This document shows positions 44,855 through 55,502 of a DNA stretch of 64,000 bases, piece by piece. Below the pieces are notes generated by a model that did not search any database, was not told the origin of the DNA, and saw only the letters and a program-made list of their open reading frames with translations. How positions within the stretch are numbered: the stretch's first letter is position 1; every line of letters starts with the position of its first letter. Position numbers and translations under genes: made by a program. This stretch comes from Pyropia yezoensis (Eukaryota; Rhodophyta; Bangiophyceae; Bangiales; Bangiaceae), in the NCBI GenBank assembly GCA_009829735.1, contig CM020618.1, positions 36,308,894 through 36,372,893 of the forward strand, read 5' to 3'.

Positions 44855-46264
44855 ATGGCCGGCTGCCCGTCGCTGCCGCCGGCCACGACGGCGGCGGCGC
44901 TGCCGCCGCTGCTGGCCGACCCGCCGCCGCTGCCGCCAGTGCCGGGGATGGTGGGGACGGCCAGTGGGGGCGGCGGGGACGCCGCCACCTCCGCGGCGCG
45001 TGGCCGCCACGGCTGGACGACCCTCCCGGTGGGGGAGTCCCTTTCCATTGCCATGGGCCGCCTGCGGAAGCACCGGGCGGCAGTCAATGGTGGTGGCGGC
45101 GGCAACAGCGGCGGCGGGGGTGGCAGGTGGGACGGTGGCGGCGGCGGCGACGGCGGCGGGACGGCCGAGCGGGTGCCCGCCTTTCGGGTGTGCCCCCGCG
45201 ACGCGCACGACGTGGCGGCCAACAACGTGCTCCACTGGGCGTGCCACTGTGGGTTCCTCACCCCCGCGGCGGCGGCGCTGGTGCTCAAGGGCGCCGCCGC
45301 CGGCCGCCCCGTCGCCGCCACCGCCAGTGCCGCCACCGCCAGTGCCGCCACCGCGAGTGCCGCCGCCACTTCCACCGCCGCCGCCACGCCAGCCGCCGGC
45401 GTCCCCACCCCTGCCCCCTTCGCCGGCGCGATGGCCGGTAGCACCCCACCCCCCCCCAGCGGCGCGCCCACGACGGGCGTCGGCTACGGCGGCGGCGACG
45501 GCGACGGCGGCGACGGCGTCAATGGCGGCGCGCCCATTGTCGCGCTGCGGCTGCCATCCCCCCTGGTGGCCTACCTCCGCAGCACCTGCGCGGCCGAGGT
45601 GCGGCGGGGCCAGCTCTACTTCCTGGCAGACATGGTCCGCGGGGAGGCCCCCGCGGGGGGCGACGCCTGGGCGGCCGACGAGGCGGACGCAGACACGTGG
45701 CTGATGGAGCCCGCCTTTCGGGCTGCCCTGCGGGCGGTCAAGGCGGCAGGCGGCTGCCGGCCCTGCGAGCGGGAAGGCCGCTGGGGGGGGCACCCGTCGG
45801 CCGCCGCCGCCGCCGCGGCGGTCGCGGCGGCTGCCGCGGCAGCGGCGGTGGTGGCCGAGACGGGCGCCGAGTCGGTCACGTCAGAGGAGGAGGCAGACGC
45901 GGTGGGCGGGGATGGGGACCGCGACGCCAAAGGGGGAAGTGACAGCGGCGGTGGCGGCGGTGGTGGCGGTGGCGGTGGCAGCGGCGGTGGCAGTGGCGGT
46001 GGCGGTGGCGGTGGCGGTGGCGGTGGCGGCAAAAGACCAAAAGGGCGAGACGCCGCCGCCGGCCGGGGTGCGCGGTGCCGCCACGGCCGGCGACGGGAGT
46101 CGCTGCTCGTGTGCGCGTCATCGGTGCGGCTGGATGATGTGCTGCTGCAGACCAACGTGACGGGCTCGTGGTCGCTCACCGTCGACGGGCTGGTGGTGCG
46201 GTCGCGCCGCCGGGAAGGGGGCGCCGTCGGAGGGAACGGCGACACCCCAGGGGGGGAACACTGA
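44855..46264 (+). CDS. Unrecognised protein with Gly/Ala-rich inserts
   Basis: The frame ends at 46264; the ATG at 44855 is one of several possible starts. Between low-complexity inserts are stretches with normal protein character. These are a block with GWTTLPVGESLSIAMGRLRK, a Cys-His block (FRVCPRDAHDVAANNVLHWA), a helical block (LRLPSPLVAYLRSTCAAEV), an acidic segment ending FRAALRAVKAAGGC, and a C-terminal block (SSVRLDDVLLQTNVTGSW). Such islands separated by poly-Gly and poly-Ala match the style of the VPS13-type gene and support a real gene. An AATAAA follows the stop by 182 bases. I do not recognise the family and propose no function. Confidence 0.5.
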   Translation: MAGCPSLPPATTAAALPPLLADPPPLPPVPGMVGTASGGGGDAATSAARGRHGWTTLPVGESLSIAMGRLRKHRAAVNGGGGGNSGGGGGRWDGGGGGDGGGTAERVPAFRVCPRDAHDVAANNVLHWACHCGFLTPAAAALVLKGAAAGRPVAATASAATASAATASAAATSTAAATPAAGVPTPAPFAGAMAGSTPPPPSGAPTTGVGYGGGDGDGGDGVNGGAPIVALRLPSPLVAYLRSTCAAEVRRGQLYFLADMVRGEAPAGGDAWAADEADADTWLMEPAFRAALRAVKAAGGCRPCEREGRWGGHPSAAAAAAAVAAAAAAAAVVAETGAESVTSEEEADAVGGDGDRDAKGGSDSGGGGGGGGGGGSGGGSGGGGGGGGGGGGKRPKGRDAAAGRGARCRHGRRRESLLVCASSVRLDDVLLQTNVTGSWSLTVDGLVVRSRRREGGAVGGNGDTPGGEH

Positions 46265-46445
46265 AGTGGTGGCGAGGTGGGGGGGAGGAGGGGGGGTTGG
46301 GGGCGAGGGCCACGCGCGCGCGCGTGTGGGGAGCCAATGGCCACCCGTACGCGCGGCGATGAGGGGATGGCCGGGGGGGGGGCGGTGGGGGGGGGCAGGT
46401 GGCGCCGGGGGCTCGCTTGCCAACACGTTTTGCTCGGCGTGGAAA

Positions 46446-46451
46446 AATAAA
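46446..46451 (+). terminator. Polyadenylation signal AATAAA
   Basis: A single AATAAA in GC-rich DNA lies 182 bases after the stop of the plus-strand gene. It fits a 3' end for that gene. Confidence 0.45.
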
Positions 46452-46588
46452 GGCGTTGACGCGGGTCCACGTGAGGGTGCGTCGACGGCCGGGCAGCCGT
46501 GCGCCGCCGCGGGGCCGCCGCCCGCCAAGCACGCCCGCACGCCCGCGATCGGTAGTCGATGGCCGCCGCCGCCGCCGCCTCTGCCGCA

Positions 46589-46639
<51 letters not shown>

Positions 46640-47212
46640 GACGCCGCCGTCAGGCGAAATTGCCAGCGCCGCCAGGCGCCACCCGGCGCCACACGACCGC
46701 GGGGGCACAAGGAAATGGTGAGAGAGGAAGTAGCGGAGGAGCGGACGGGGCGGCGCCCACCCGGCTTGGGCGACACGATCGCAGCGGCGGCGCTCCCCCC
46801 CCCGCACGGGGCCTCTGAGGGGCTATGAGCCAACCGCGTGGCCGGCCCTCGCACCCGCACAGCCCCCCCCTTCGAAGGCCCTAGGCGTCAAAAACAAGCG
46901 GGCTCGACGGCGCCCGCGCGTCACCAGCGTGGCGGCCGCCGCCGCCGCTCGCGTCGGGCTTGAACGGAATCTGCAAGGGGAAGCGTCGCGCGGTGGCCCG
47001 GGGCACGAGGTGGAGCAGTGGGGCGTCTCGATCACACGGGCGGGGGCAACGTCAGTCGGGAACAAACCGCTAGGGCCACGTCTGGCGACCGCGAAAGCCA
47101 CTGATCGAACCCTTCCCCTTGGAGGGAAGGGGGACGGCCAGACACAACGCGGCCTGGCGGAGGGGCCCACCAGACACGCTGGCGGAGGAACCCACAAACA
47201 TAGGCGCCTGTG
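46452..47212. other. Intergenic between convergent genes
   Basis: It contains a GCC-rich tract with GACGCCGCC repeats (about 46565-46650) and otherwise unremarkable GC-rich sequence. No gene recognised. Confidence 0.5.
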
Positions 47213-50200
47213 CTAGCTCATCTCTCGGTAACGTACTTGCAGGTACGTTGCCATCGCGCGAGCAAGGACGCGCATCCCGTGGCGCGCCTCGGGGATAACG
47301 TGGTTCATGTGGAGGAAGCCGTGGGGCATCGACTCGTAGATTTGGAGATTCGCGTCTGCCCCCCGGCCAATGCGCCGGAGCCGCGTCGCGAGCGTCACCG
47401 CATCGTCGAGGAGCGGATCAATGCTGCCAACGACGCACGTGAGCGGCGGGAGCGCCGCCAGCTGCTCGTCCGACATGAGGAGGGGGGACACGAGCGGGTT
47501 GCGCGGGTCTGCCTCGGGCGGGATGTACGACTGGATGCACAGCTCCAAGACGCTGAGCGGGAGGAGAACATCAAAGAAGGAGAGAAGGCGCGAGGGTGAC
47601 CACGCGTTGGTCAGGTTAAGGGCGGGGTAGGCCAGGCAAAGGCCTGTACAGAGCCGCATCACAAAAGGGGAGAAACGGAGAAAAAGGGAAGCAGCAAGGG
47701 GGATGAAGCGGAGAACGTGCGCACCACAACGTATCACAGTCGTAGCACAAAAAGTAGTTCGTCAGAGACATCGAACCAGAGCGATAATGGCAAGAATTGT
47801 GCCGTGCAGTGAACAAGAAACACAAATCGCAGAAAAACGGAAACGCAGCAACAGCCATGGTACCTGCACGTCCACCCAAACAGTCCCTGCTCCACACCAA
47901 CGTACCGTCTGGTGGGCGCATGCCCAGCTCCTGGGCCTTGAGGCAAAGTGCAACGGCCAAGTTCCCCCCCGCGCTGTCGCCTGCCACCACCACCGACGTG
48001 GCGGTCGTCCCAATGGCAGTGCCATTGGCCAGCGCCCACCCGTACGCGTGGACAGCCTCGTTGAGTGCGACTGGGAACTGGGCCTCGGGCGCGAGGCTGT
48101 AGTCTACCGACAGGATGACCGCGTCGGGTAGCATCGCCGCCCACTCTCGTAGGTAAACGGAATGGCTGAGGCTGCTCTGGGAGATGAAGCCCCCGCCGTG
48201 GATGTGGAGGATGAGACCCGTCGCAGGGGGGGAAACACCCCGGCCAAGCATCGACTCGAGGGAGGAGCTGAGGCGAGCAAACTCCCCCTTGAGATGCTTC
48301 CCAAGAAGGGAGTGCGGGGTAAAGGCGCCCAGGCCGCCGTTGCTGTCGGCGGGGGTAGAGGCCTTGCCGGGCGGGGCGCCGTGGCTGCCATGGGCCCCTC
48401 CACCTCCACCACCACAGGGCGTGGACGGAGGGCGGTCCCCTCTGCCAGCGTCTGGCTCCGCTGTCACCGGCCGCGGGGAGCGTGAACGGCTGGCGGGCGA
48501 GGAAGATGCACCCGACGCGCCGCGTGCCGGCCGCAGACGCTCCGCGGAAGTGTCGCGGCTGCTTCCACGGCCGTCGCCGCCGTCACTCTCGGCGGCCGCC
48601 AGCTCTGCTTCAAGCACCTCAAACGAAACGGTCGGGGGCATGGACTCGACACTGCCGGCCGCCGCCACGTCAGTGACAGAGGCGGTGTCCGGCGCACCGG
48701 CCGCTGCGGGGGGCACGCCTGCGGGGGGCACGCCCGCAGTAGGAGCGGCGGTCGTGGCGACGCCGGGGGGTGGGGAAGCCGACGCGCTTCCCGTGGTCGG
48801 CAGCGCGTGACGGCTCAGGTGGCCGACAGCGCGGGGCGCGTGGCTCAGCAGTCGCGCCCGCACAGCCGTAACGCGAGGCTTCCCGCGGGTGCGCTTGCGC
48901 GCTTTTAGTGGAGACGGGGGGCGGGGGGGCACTTCCGGACCCACCACCGGTGCCGCCAGTACCGCGGCTGAGGGAGCGGGCACCCCGTCGTCTGCGGTGA
49001 CGCCGCCACTGTCGACGAGCGGCGCTGCAGGGAGCGGCGTCACCATCGTGTCGGTCCGAGCTGCGGTCGCGGATGCCGATGGGTCGGCGGCCGCGGACAC
49101 AGGCATGTCGGCGGCCGTGGACAAGGACGTGTCGGCGGTCGCCGTCGTGGAGGCCGCCGCCGGCACAGACCCACTAATTGGTTCGGCGGCGTCATCGATG
49201 GCCGGTCCTGCAGGCGCAGCCGCCGGAGGTGCCTCACCCGCCGACGACGCTGTGCCCAAGGAGAGAAGGCTAGTGAAGGCGTGGAACATGCCGTCCACCC
49301 CCTTCACGGCGGCCGTCGCCACCCCTGCACCACCTGTGTCGCCACTCGCAGCCACCGTCGTGGGTCTGGACGCCACGGCGGTGCGGCCCCCCCCGTCGCC
49401 TTTCCGCTCCCCGTCGCCCTCTCCAAATGCCCCCGACGCTGCCGACATTTCCCCCGCCTCGGTCAGGTGCGCCGTCTCGGACGCAACGGTGGACCGCTGC
49501 AGCCAGTCGGGGACGGGTGGCAGCAAAAACGCCTTGTCCACCGCCACATCCGCGGCTACGAGGCCGCTGACGCCGCTGACAAACGGGTCCTCGGCGAGAT
49601 TGAAAAAGCTCCGCACCTCTTCCACCGTCGCCCGCGGGGCGCGATGGGAGCGCGACGACGAGGCGGCGCCCTCGGCGCCAATCGCGGCCGCCCCGTGAAC
49701 GGGCACGCCCAGCGCCTGCAGGGCGGTCATGTTGGAGTAGAGCCACCCCCAGCCCAGGATGTGGGCCGACTGCACCAGGGAGGGAGCACCCCCGCTGCCC
49801 GATGACGCCACCGCCGCACCCACGCTGCCGCGCGCGATCTTGACCACCTGCAACACGTTGCGCATGTCTGGGAGGTAGTGGAAGCCAAAGTAGCGGCCGA
49901 AAAAGTCGTCCATCCGCACTGCCGACCGCCACTTGTCGGGGGCGCCCAGCTCTGGGTGATCCCGCACGTCCACATAGAGGGAGGAGCGGATGGACGGGGA
50001 GCGGGACAGCTTGGCGGCCAGGTGGATGATGGAAAAGAGCGCCCGCAGCTGCCCGTGGTGGGTGCGGAGCCGGTCGAGCGCGGGGCGCAGCTGCAGGGAG
50101 GTGACCACCCACCCCGCGTGTGCGGCGGCCAGCTCCTCCACCGCCCCACGGGTGCGGCGGAGGAGAGTCAGGAGGATGCAAAGGAGCGTCTCAAAGCCGT

Positions 50201-50798
50201 TGCGAGGCGGCGGGGAGGCGGGGTCTTCGCAGCCAACCATGGGTGGCTCGCCGTCGGGGGGGGCACCGAGGGGGACCCGCGACGATGCCGTCGACAGCCC
50301 GCCGGCAAGATCCTCGCTGCTGCTGCTGGAAGCGCCGCCGCCGCCCGCGCCAATGGCACCCCCAGGGGAGCACGACGACGTGCCGCTACTGCAGCCACTG
50401 TCGCCACCGTCGCCGCCACCGCCGCCGCTGCCAGGGTCATCCCCCCCAGACAAGTGCCCCTTCCCTGGAGACGGTGGGTCACCGCCCCCCCTCCGGCGGT
50501 CGGCCCGCGCCTGACGTGGTGGTGGCGGCACCAGCCGCAGCAGGCACGCAGCCTCGTCCATTACCGCCGCGACGGTAATGGTCACCGCCTCCCCCTCTTG
50601 CGCCGCCTCCTTGACGTGCTGCGACGGCGGCGACCGCCGCGGCGCCGCCGCCGACGCCTGCAGCGCCCGCGCCAGGCGGGTGGCGGCGTAGCGGGTGCGG
50701 GCGGCCGCCTCAGACACCTCGGCGGCCAGGTCCGCACCAGCCTCGTGGCGTGCCAAGGGGGCCTTGCCTTCGTCCGGCGTCCGTGCAGGGGCGGGCAT
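47213..50798 (-). CDS. LIPE-like: Hormone-sensitive-lipase-type esterase, two exons
   Basis: Exon 1 is 50798-47906 and exon 2 is 47643-47213; spliced, they encode 1107 residues. The start is the ATG at 50798 (MPAPARTPDEGK); the frame is open above it without support. An N-terminal HSL-type domain (about 200-390, with RMDDFFGRYFGFHYLPDMRN) is followed by a disordered Ser/Ala/Pro linker. An alpha/beta-hydrolase domain follows, with the oxyanion motif HGGG at 867-870, nucleophile S942 in GDSAGG, D1040 (GSIDPLLDD) and H1072 (MPHGF). The enzyme should hydrolyse acylglycerols or sterol esters. The intron falls inside the catalytic domain, and the splice joins PDG to LCLAYPALN in frame. The linker separates the two domains as in animal enzymes but is longer and more repetitive. 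Confidence 0.9.
47644..47905 (-). other. GT-AG intron of the lipase gene (262 bp)
   Basis: The donor is G|GTACGT after ...CCAGACG and the acceptor is TGTACAG|GCC. Splicing joins two halves of the hydrolase domain in frame at a conserved position, and unspliced reading runs out of homology. The intron is visibly A+T-richer than its exons. Confidence 0.88.
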
Positions 50799-52264
50799 GG
50801 TGACAAGGGGATGAGCGCGGGGGGGAAGAGACGGGGGGCTGGAGGGGAAAAAACAAGAGGAGGGGGATGGGGGGGGTGGGGGGGGGCGGAGAGCAGTCAG
50901 TGGGCAGGAAGGGGGTACAGAGGGGGCGTGGTCGACGAGGTCCAAAGGAGGGGGGCCGCTCGCCGCGCCCCACCGCCGGCGACTGGGGGCTGGCCAGCCA
51001 CCAGCCACCCCCACCCCCCCCCCCCCCCCAGGTGAGGCCGCAGGCGGGGACCGCGGCGTAGGGACGGGGTGCGGCGGTGCGGCCCTGCGCACCACCCCGG
51101 CCGTCGCCGCTGCCCGACGCGGCGCGCGCGCCCGGCGCTCGACGGGGAGGGAGGCCCGCCACGGGCAGCGGCGGCGGTCGGTGGGGGCGGGGGCGTCGTC
51201 ACGCGCGCAGCGGCGGAACGACCATGGCCCGCCTCGGGGGACGGGAAGGGAAGGGAGAGAGGGGCCCGGTTGGGAGGGGGAAGGAGGGGCGAGTTGCGCC
51301 GGCGGGCAGGCGGTGGCGGCGGGGGCGTGGGGTGGGGGTGGGGGCTGCGGTGGCGGTGGCAGTGGCGGTGGCGGGTGGGGTAGTCCCCGTCGGTGGCAGC
51401 GGCACGGCCGAGCGGTGCCAGAGGGGCACACGGGAGAGAGAGCGAGAGAGAGATAGAGAGAGAGAGACAGAAGGCAGAGCCAGCACGAACAAAAACAAAA
51501 GCTCGGGTGCTGGGTAGCAGCGGCCTGCAGTCGGCACGCGGTAGACAGGGCCAGTTGTCGGTGGCGCAATGGCGCGCGCTCGCCCGAGGCATCCCCCGAG
51601 GAGGTGACAGCACAAAACAGCGAATGTAAAAAAGAGAAACAACATGTATTTTTTTGCGCGAATTTGGTCTCTCGTCGGCAAGCATTCACGGCTCCCTATT
51701 GAACATGTTATTGTATCCGGCTCAGTCTGTGGCTGGGACTCTGTGGTTGAGCCCTTTTGCTACGGAAGTTTGATGAAAAAGGATTATGTCAAGATTATAC
51801 ATCTCAGGACGAAAATGACCGCTTTCCCGTGGCGCACGACCGAAAAGAGATGCGTGTGGGTGGAAGAAGGATCCCACGAGGCAGCGGCCACCTCGTCCTC
51901 TGTCGGTGCTCCCTCCCCCCCCAATCTCTGCGTGTCCCTGTTTGGAGGACCGCGGGCGTACATACTGATCGTGCCGCTGCCCGCCACCTCACCGCTTGCC
52001 GCCTCCTCGCGCCCTGCGCTACCCCCCGTCCCACGCGCCCGCGCGGGCCGCCTCGTCTACACCGCCGCGTGGCCGTTGTAGCGCGGGTGCGGGGTCCCCC
52101 CCCCCCCACCCCCCTCCTCCTCCCCCCCCGTCGGCCGCGCAGGTGCCCGCGGCGGCGTGCCCCCGCCGGCCGCCTGCCCCCCCCCTCGCCCCGCCGGCAC
52201 CTCGCCGCGGCCCCCGCCCCCGACCTCCTCTGCCGCCCGGGCGCGCCGGCCGGCGGCGGCGGCC
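50799..52264. other. Divergent intergenic region
   Basis: This is the 5' flank of the lipase and carrier genes, which point away from each other. It holds C-rich tracts (51009-51030), a GA-rich tract (51431-51470) and an A+T-richer core (51610-51870) that is the best place for promoters. Frames in it are low complexity. Confidence 0.45.
51431..51470. repeat. GA-rich simple repeat
   Basis: An imperfect (GA)n run in the divergent promoter region; such tracts can act as GAGA-type or purine-rich promoter elements, but nothing here shows that. Confidence 0.7.
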
Positions 52265-52553
52265 ATGGCGGCCGCGCCGGGGCCCCCCCCAGAGCCCCCG
52301 CCCCCGCCGTCGACGGCGCCCCCGCCGGTGGTGGCGGCGGCGGTGGCGGCGGCGGCGGCGGGCGGCGGGCTTTCCCTGTTATCGCCCCTCCCTGGCGGCC
52401 GCAGCGGTGGCGGCAGCGGCGGTGGCGTCGATGGCGGCGGTCGCGGTGGCAGCGTCAGCGGCGCCGTTGGCGGCGGGGGCGGCAGCGGCGACAGCAGCGG
52501 CGGGGGAGGCAGCGGCGACAGCAGCGGCGGGGGCGGCAGCGGCGGGGGCGCCG

Positions 52554-52599
<46 letters not shown>

Positions 52600-53997
52600 C
52601 GCGCGCCGCCCCCCCCCCCCCGCCCCCGCGCCGCCCGTCCCCATTGACGAGCTCACCGCCGGTGCCGCGGCGGGCGCCACCGCCCGGATGGTGGTGGCCC
52701 CCCTGGACGTGGTCAAGATCCGCCGGCAGGTCAGCGGCGCGTCGCCCGCCTACGCCTTTCCCCGCGCCTCGTTGCCGGCCATGCTCCGCTCCGTCGCCGT
52801 CACCGAGGGCGTTGGCGCCCTGTGGAAGGGCAACGTGCCGGCGCTGGCCATGGTCGTCCCCTACGCGGCCGTCCAGTTTGCTATGGTCGCGTGCCTCCGC
52901 CCCGACCCGTCGCCACCGCCACCCCCGCCCCCACCGCCAGCCCCGCCCCCGCCCCCACCCCCTTCACCGCTGCCGGCAGGGCAGGCAGGGGTGGGCATGG
53001 GGGGGGCCCCACCGTCGCCCCCCCCGACGGCCGCGGCGCCATCGTCGGTGGTGACCCCGCTGCCGCCCGCGCCTGCGCGCCGCAGCCGCGGCTGGGACGC
53101 GTGGGAGGCGCTCGCGCGGGGCGGCGTGGCGGGGGCGGTGGCAACGGTGGCGACCTATCCCCTCGACCTGCTGCGCACGCGCATGGCCGCGTGTGCGGGG
53201 CGGGCGGCACCGGCGCCGCCTCCGGCCGCGTGGTATCCTGTGGCGGGGGCTGGCGGCGGTGGACGACCCACCCCCACCCCCACCCCCACCCCCACCCCCA
53301 CCCCTTCGTCGTCGTCATCTTCCCCGCCGCTGCCCTACACCCACTTCCGCACCGCCGTCGCGGACCTATACGCGCACGAGGGCGTCCGCGGCTTTTACGC
53401 GGGCCTCGGCGTGACGCTGGGGGAGATTGTGCCGTACGTGGCCATCCAGTTTTCCCTCTACGAAACCGCCCGGGCGGCGGTGGTGGAGCGCCGCGCCGCC
53501 GCCGCCGCCGCCGCCACCGCCGCCGCCACCGCCGCGGCGGCCGCCGCCGCGGGGTCTGCATCTGCCACCACCGCCACGCCGGCCACGGGCACGGGCAGCG
53601 GCAGCAGCGCAGTGGGCGGCCGTGGGACAGCCCCCGCCCCCCCCCCCCCCCCCCCACGCCCGCCCCCCTGTCAGCGGCGGACCCCCCCCCCCTCCGGCAC
53701 ATTGAGTCACTGTCCATTGGCGCCGTGACCGGGACGGTGGCCAAGGTGGCGACGCTGCCGCTGGACAATGCCAAGAAGCTGCTCCAGACGCAGGGCCAGG
53801 GCGACCGGCTGGCGCACACCCGCTTTGCGGGCACCGCCGGCGTGCTGCGGTGGCTGTGGGCCGCCGAGGGCGCCCGCGGGTGGTTCCGCGGGCTCACCCC
53901 GAGTGTGGTCAAGGCGGCGCCCAACTCGGCCATTGCGTTTGCCGTGTACGAGGGCGTCCGGGGCGCCCTCCGCCGCCGCCGTGCAGAGCGGGCGGCA

Positions 53998-54028
<31 letters not shown>

Positions 54029-54256
54029 ACGGCGACGCGGCGGTGGCCGCGGCGGCGCCGCTGCCGCCGCCGCGCGCGACGCCGCAGCCGTCGCTGCCAT
54101 TGCCGCCATCGTCACCGTCGCCGCCACCGCCACCGCCGCCGCCACCGCCGCCGCCACCGCCACCGCCACCACCTCCGCTACGGTACAACGAGCGCGGGGG
54201 GGGGGGGTCGGTGCCACTGGCGGGCCCGTCGCCCGCCGGCGGCAGCGCCCGCCAGT

Positions 54257-54258
<2 letters not shown>
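52265..54258 (+). CDS. Mitochondrial carrier, thiamine-pyrophosphate-carrier-like, with a frame break
   Basis: Three tandem carrier repeats are present with their PX[D/E]XX[K/R] signatures: PLDVVKIRRQ (residue 146), PLDLLRTRM (about 299) and PLDNAKKLLQ (codon 53759). Each is followed by a second helix, such as EGVGALWKGN, EGVRGFYAGLG and EGARGWFRGL. The signature variants and order resemble the mitochondrial thiamine pyrophosphate carrier (SLC25A19/Tpc1), which exchanges cytosolic thiamine pyrophosphate for matrix nucleotides. The first two repeats and the third lie in different frames. The switch falls in a C-rich homopolymer near 53631-53665, so a sequencing indel, a mutation or a missed intron are all possible. 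The N-terminus before repeat 1 is unusually long and low complexity, with a 44-base C-run (52554-52597) coding poly-Pro. The start chosen is the second in-frame ATG. Confidence 0.8.
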
Positions 54259-54315
<57 letters not shown>

Positions 54316-54330
54316 CGCGCCAGTAACAAA

Positions 54331-54356
<26 letters not shown>
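54259..54356 (+). repeat. G56 homopolymer followed by A29 homopolymer
   Basis: Directly after the carrier stop codon are 56 consecutive G (54259-54314), 13 mixed bases, then 29 consecutive A (54328-54356). The A-run could be a remnant poly(A) tail or an assembly product. Confidence 0.9.
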
Positions 54357-54362
<6 letters not shown>

Positions 54363-55502
54363 CAGAAAGGCGTCGCTCTGCAGCTGGGGGGTGGCCGCGC
54401 GGGGCGCCCCGGCGGGCGTAGGTACGCCACGCGCGTGTGCGTGCCCGCCGCACGGGGCGGCCGTCCACACGCTCGAATGAACTCTGCTGTAGGGCGTACT
54501 CACGGCCCGCGGGGCAGACGGCCGCCAGGCATCCCGGGCACGCGCGGAGCCTGGGGGGAGGGGGGGGGGGGGGGGGGGGCTGTAACGCGGGGGACCGCCG
54601 CGCCACCGCACGGCCCCCCCGCTGTGGCGTTTGGCTCCCAGTGGCGGGCGGCGCGCCCCTCCGTTGCGGTCGGCGCCACCGCGGCGGCGCCGCCCCGGCG
54701 CTGCCGCCGCCCCGGCGGGTCGACGTGAGGGGGGGAGTGGGCGGGGGACGCGGCCCAGGGGGTCAATGACCACCGGTGCGGACGCGGCGCGGCGCGGCGC
54801 GGGGCAGCCCCGCGCCTCGCCTGGTGGTCGGCGGCCAGCCGCCCCCCGGTGCGCACGCCAGGCTTCCTCCCTCTCCCCTGTCGCCTTGCCAACTTGGTGG
54901 CAACCGCGGCGCGGCGGGGCCGCCGCCCTCTCCCCTCACACAACCCGTCCCCCCCCCCCCCTCCCGCCCCCGCTCCCATTCCCATCAGACCTCTTCATCA
55001 ATGCCCGACCGGAGAGCGCCGTCCCCCCCCACGGCCGCCCACGCCATGCGCGGGGTGGAAAACGCGGCGGCCATGCCGCCGGTGCGGCCAATGAGCACCA
55101 GCCCGCCGCACCCGCCGCCCGTCTGTTCCGCCATGGTCGCCAGCGCGGCGCCGGCGGCCGCCGCCTCGGCGCGGCCGTCCCCATCCCCACCCCCACCGCC
55201 AACGCCACCCCCATCGCCGCGGCCGTCGCGGCCACTGCCACGCCACCCCCACCGCCGCCGCCGCCGCCGCCGCCGCTGCCGCCGTTGACGCCACTGTCGA
55301 GGCGCCAGAGCGCCAGCCGTGGGAGCGTGGCGAGAGCAGCCAGAGTTCTTGGACGTAGCCAGAGCGGTACGCAGCCTTCTTCTTGTGGGTGACGGTGTCC
55401 ATGTGCGTCGCACAACCTGGCCCTCTTCCACCCTGCCGCACGACCTGCTCTTCTTTGGTACGCCCGTTGGTTGCCGTCGCCAGCCATCGAAGTTGGCTTC
55501 AT
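54357..55502. other. Intergenic between carrier and asparaginase genes
   Basis: Only low-complexity frames occur. G-runs lie at 54550-54580 and C-runs near 54945-54970. The minus-strand frames that continue past the asparaginase stop show no homology. Confidence 0.5.
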
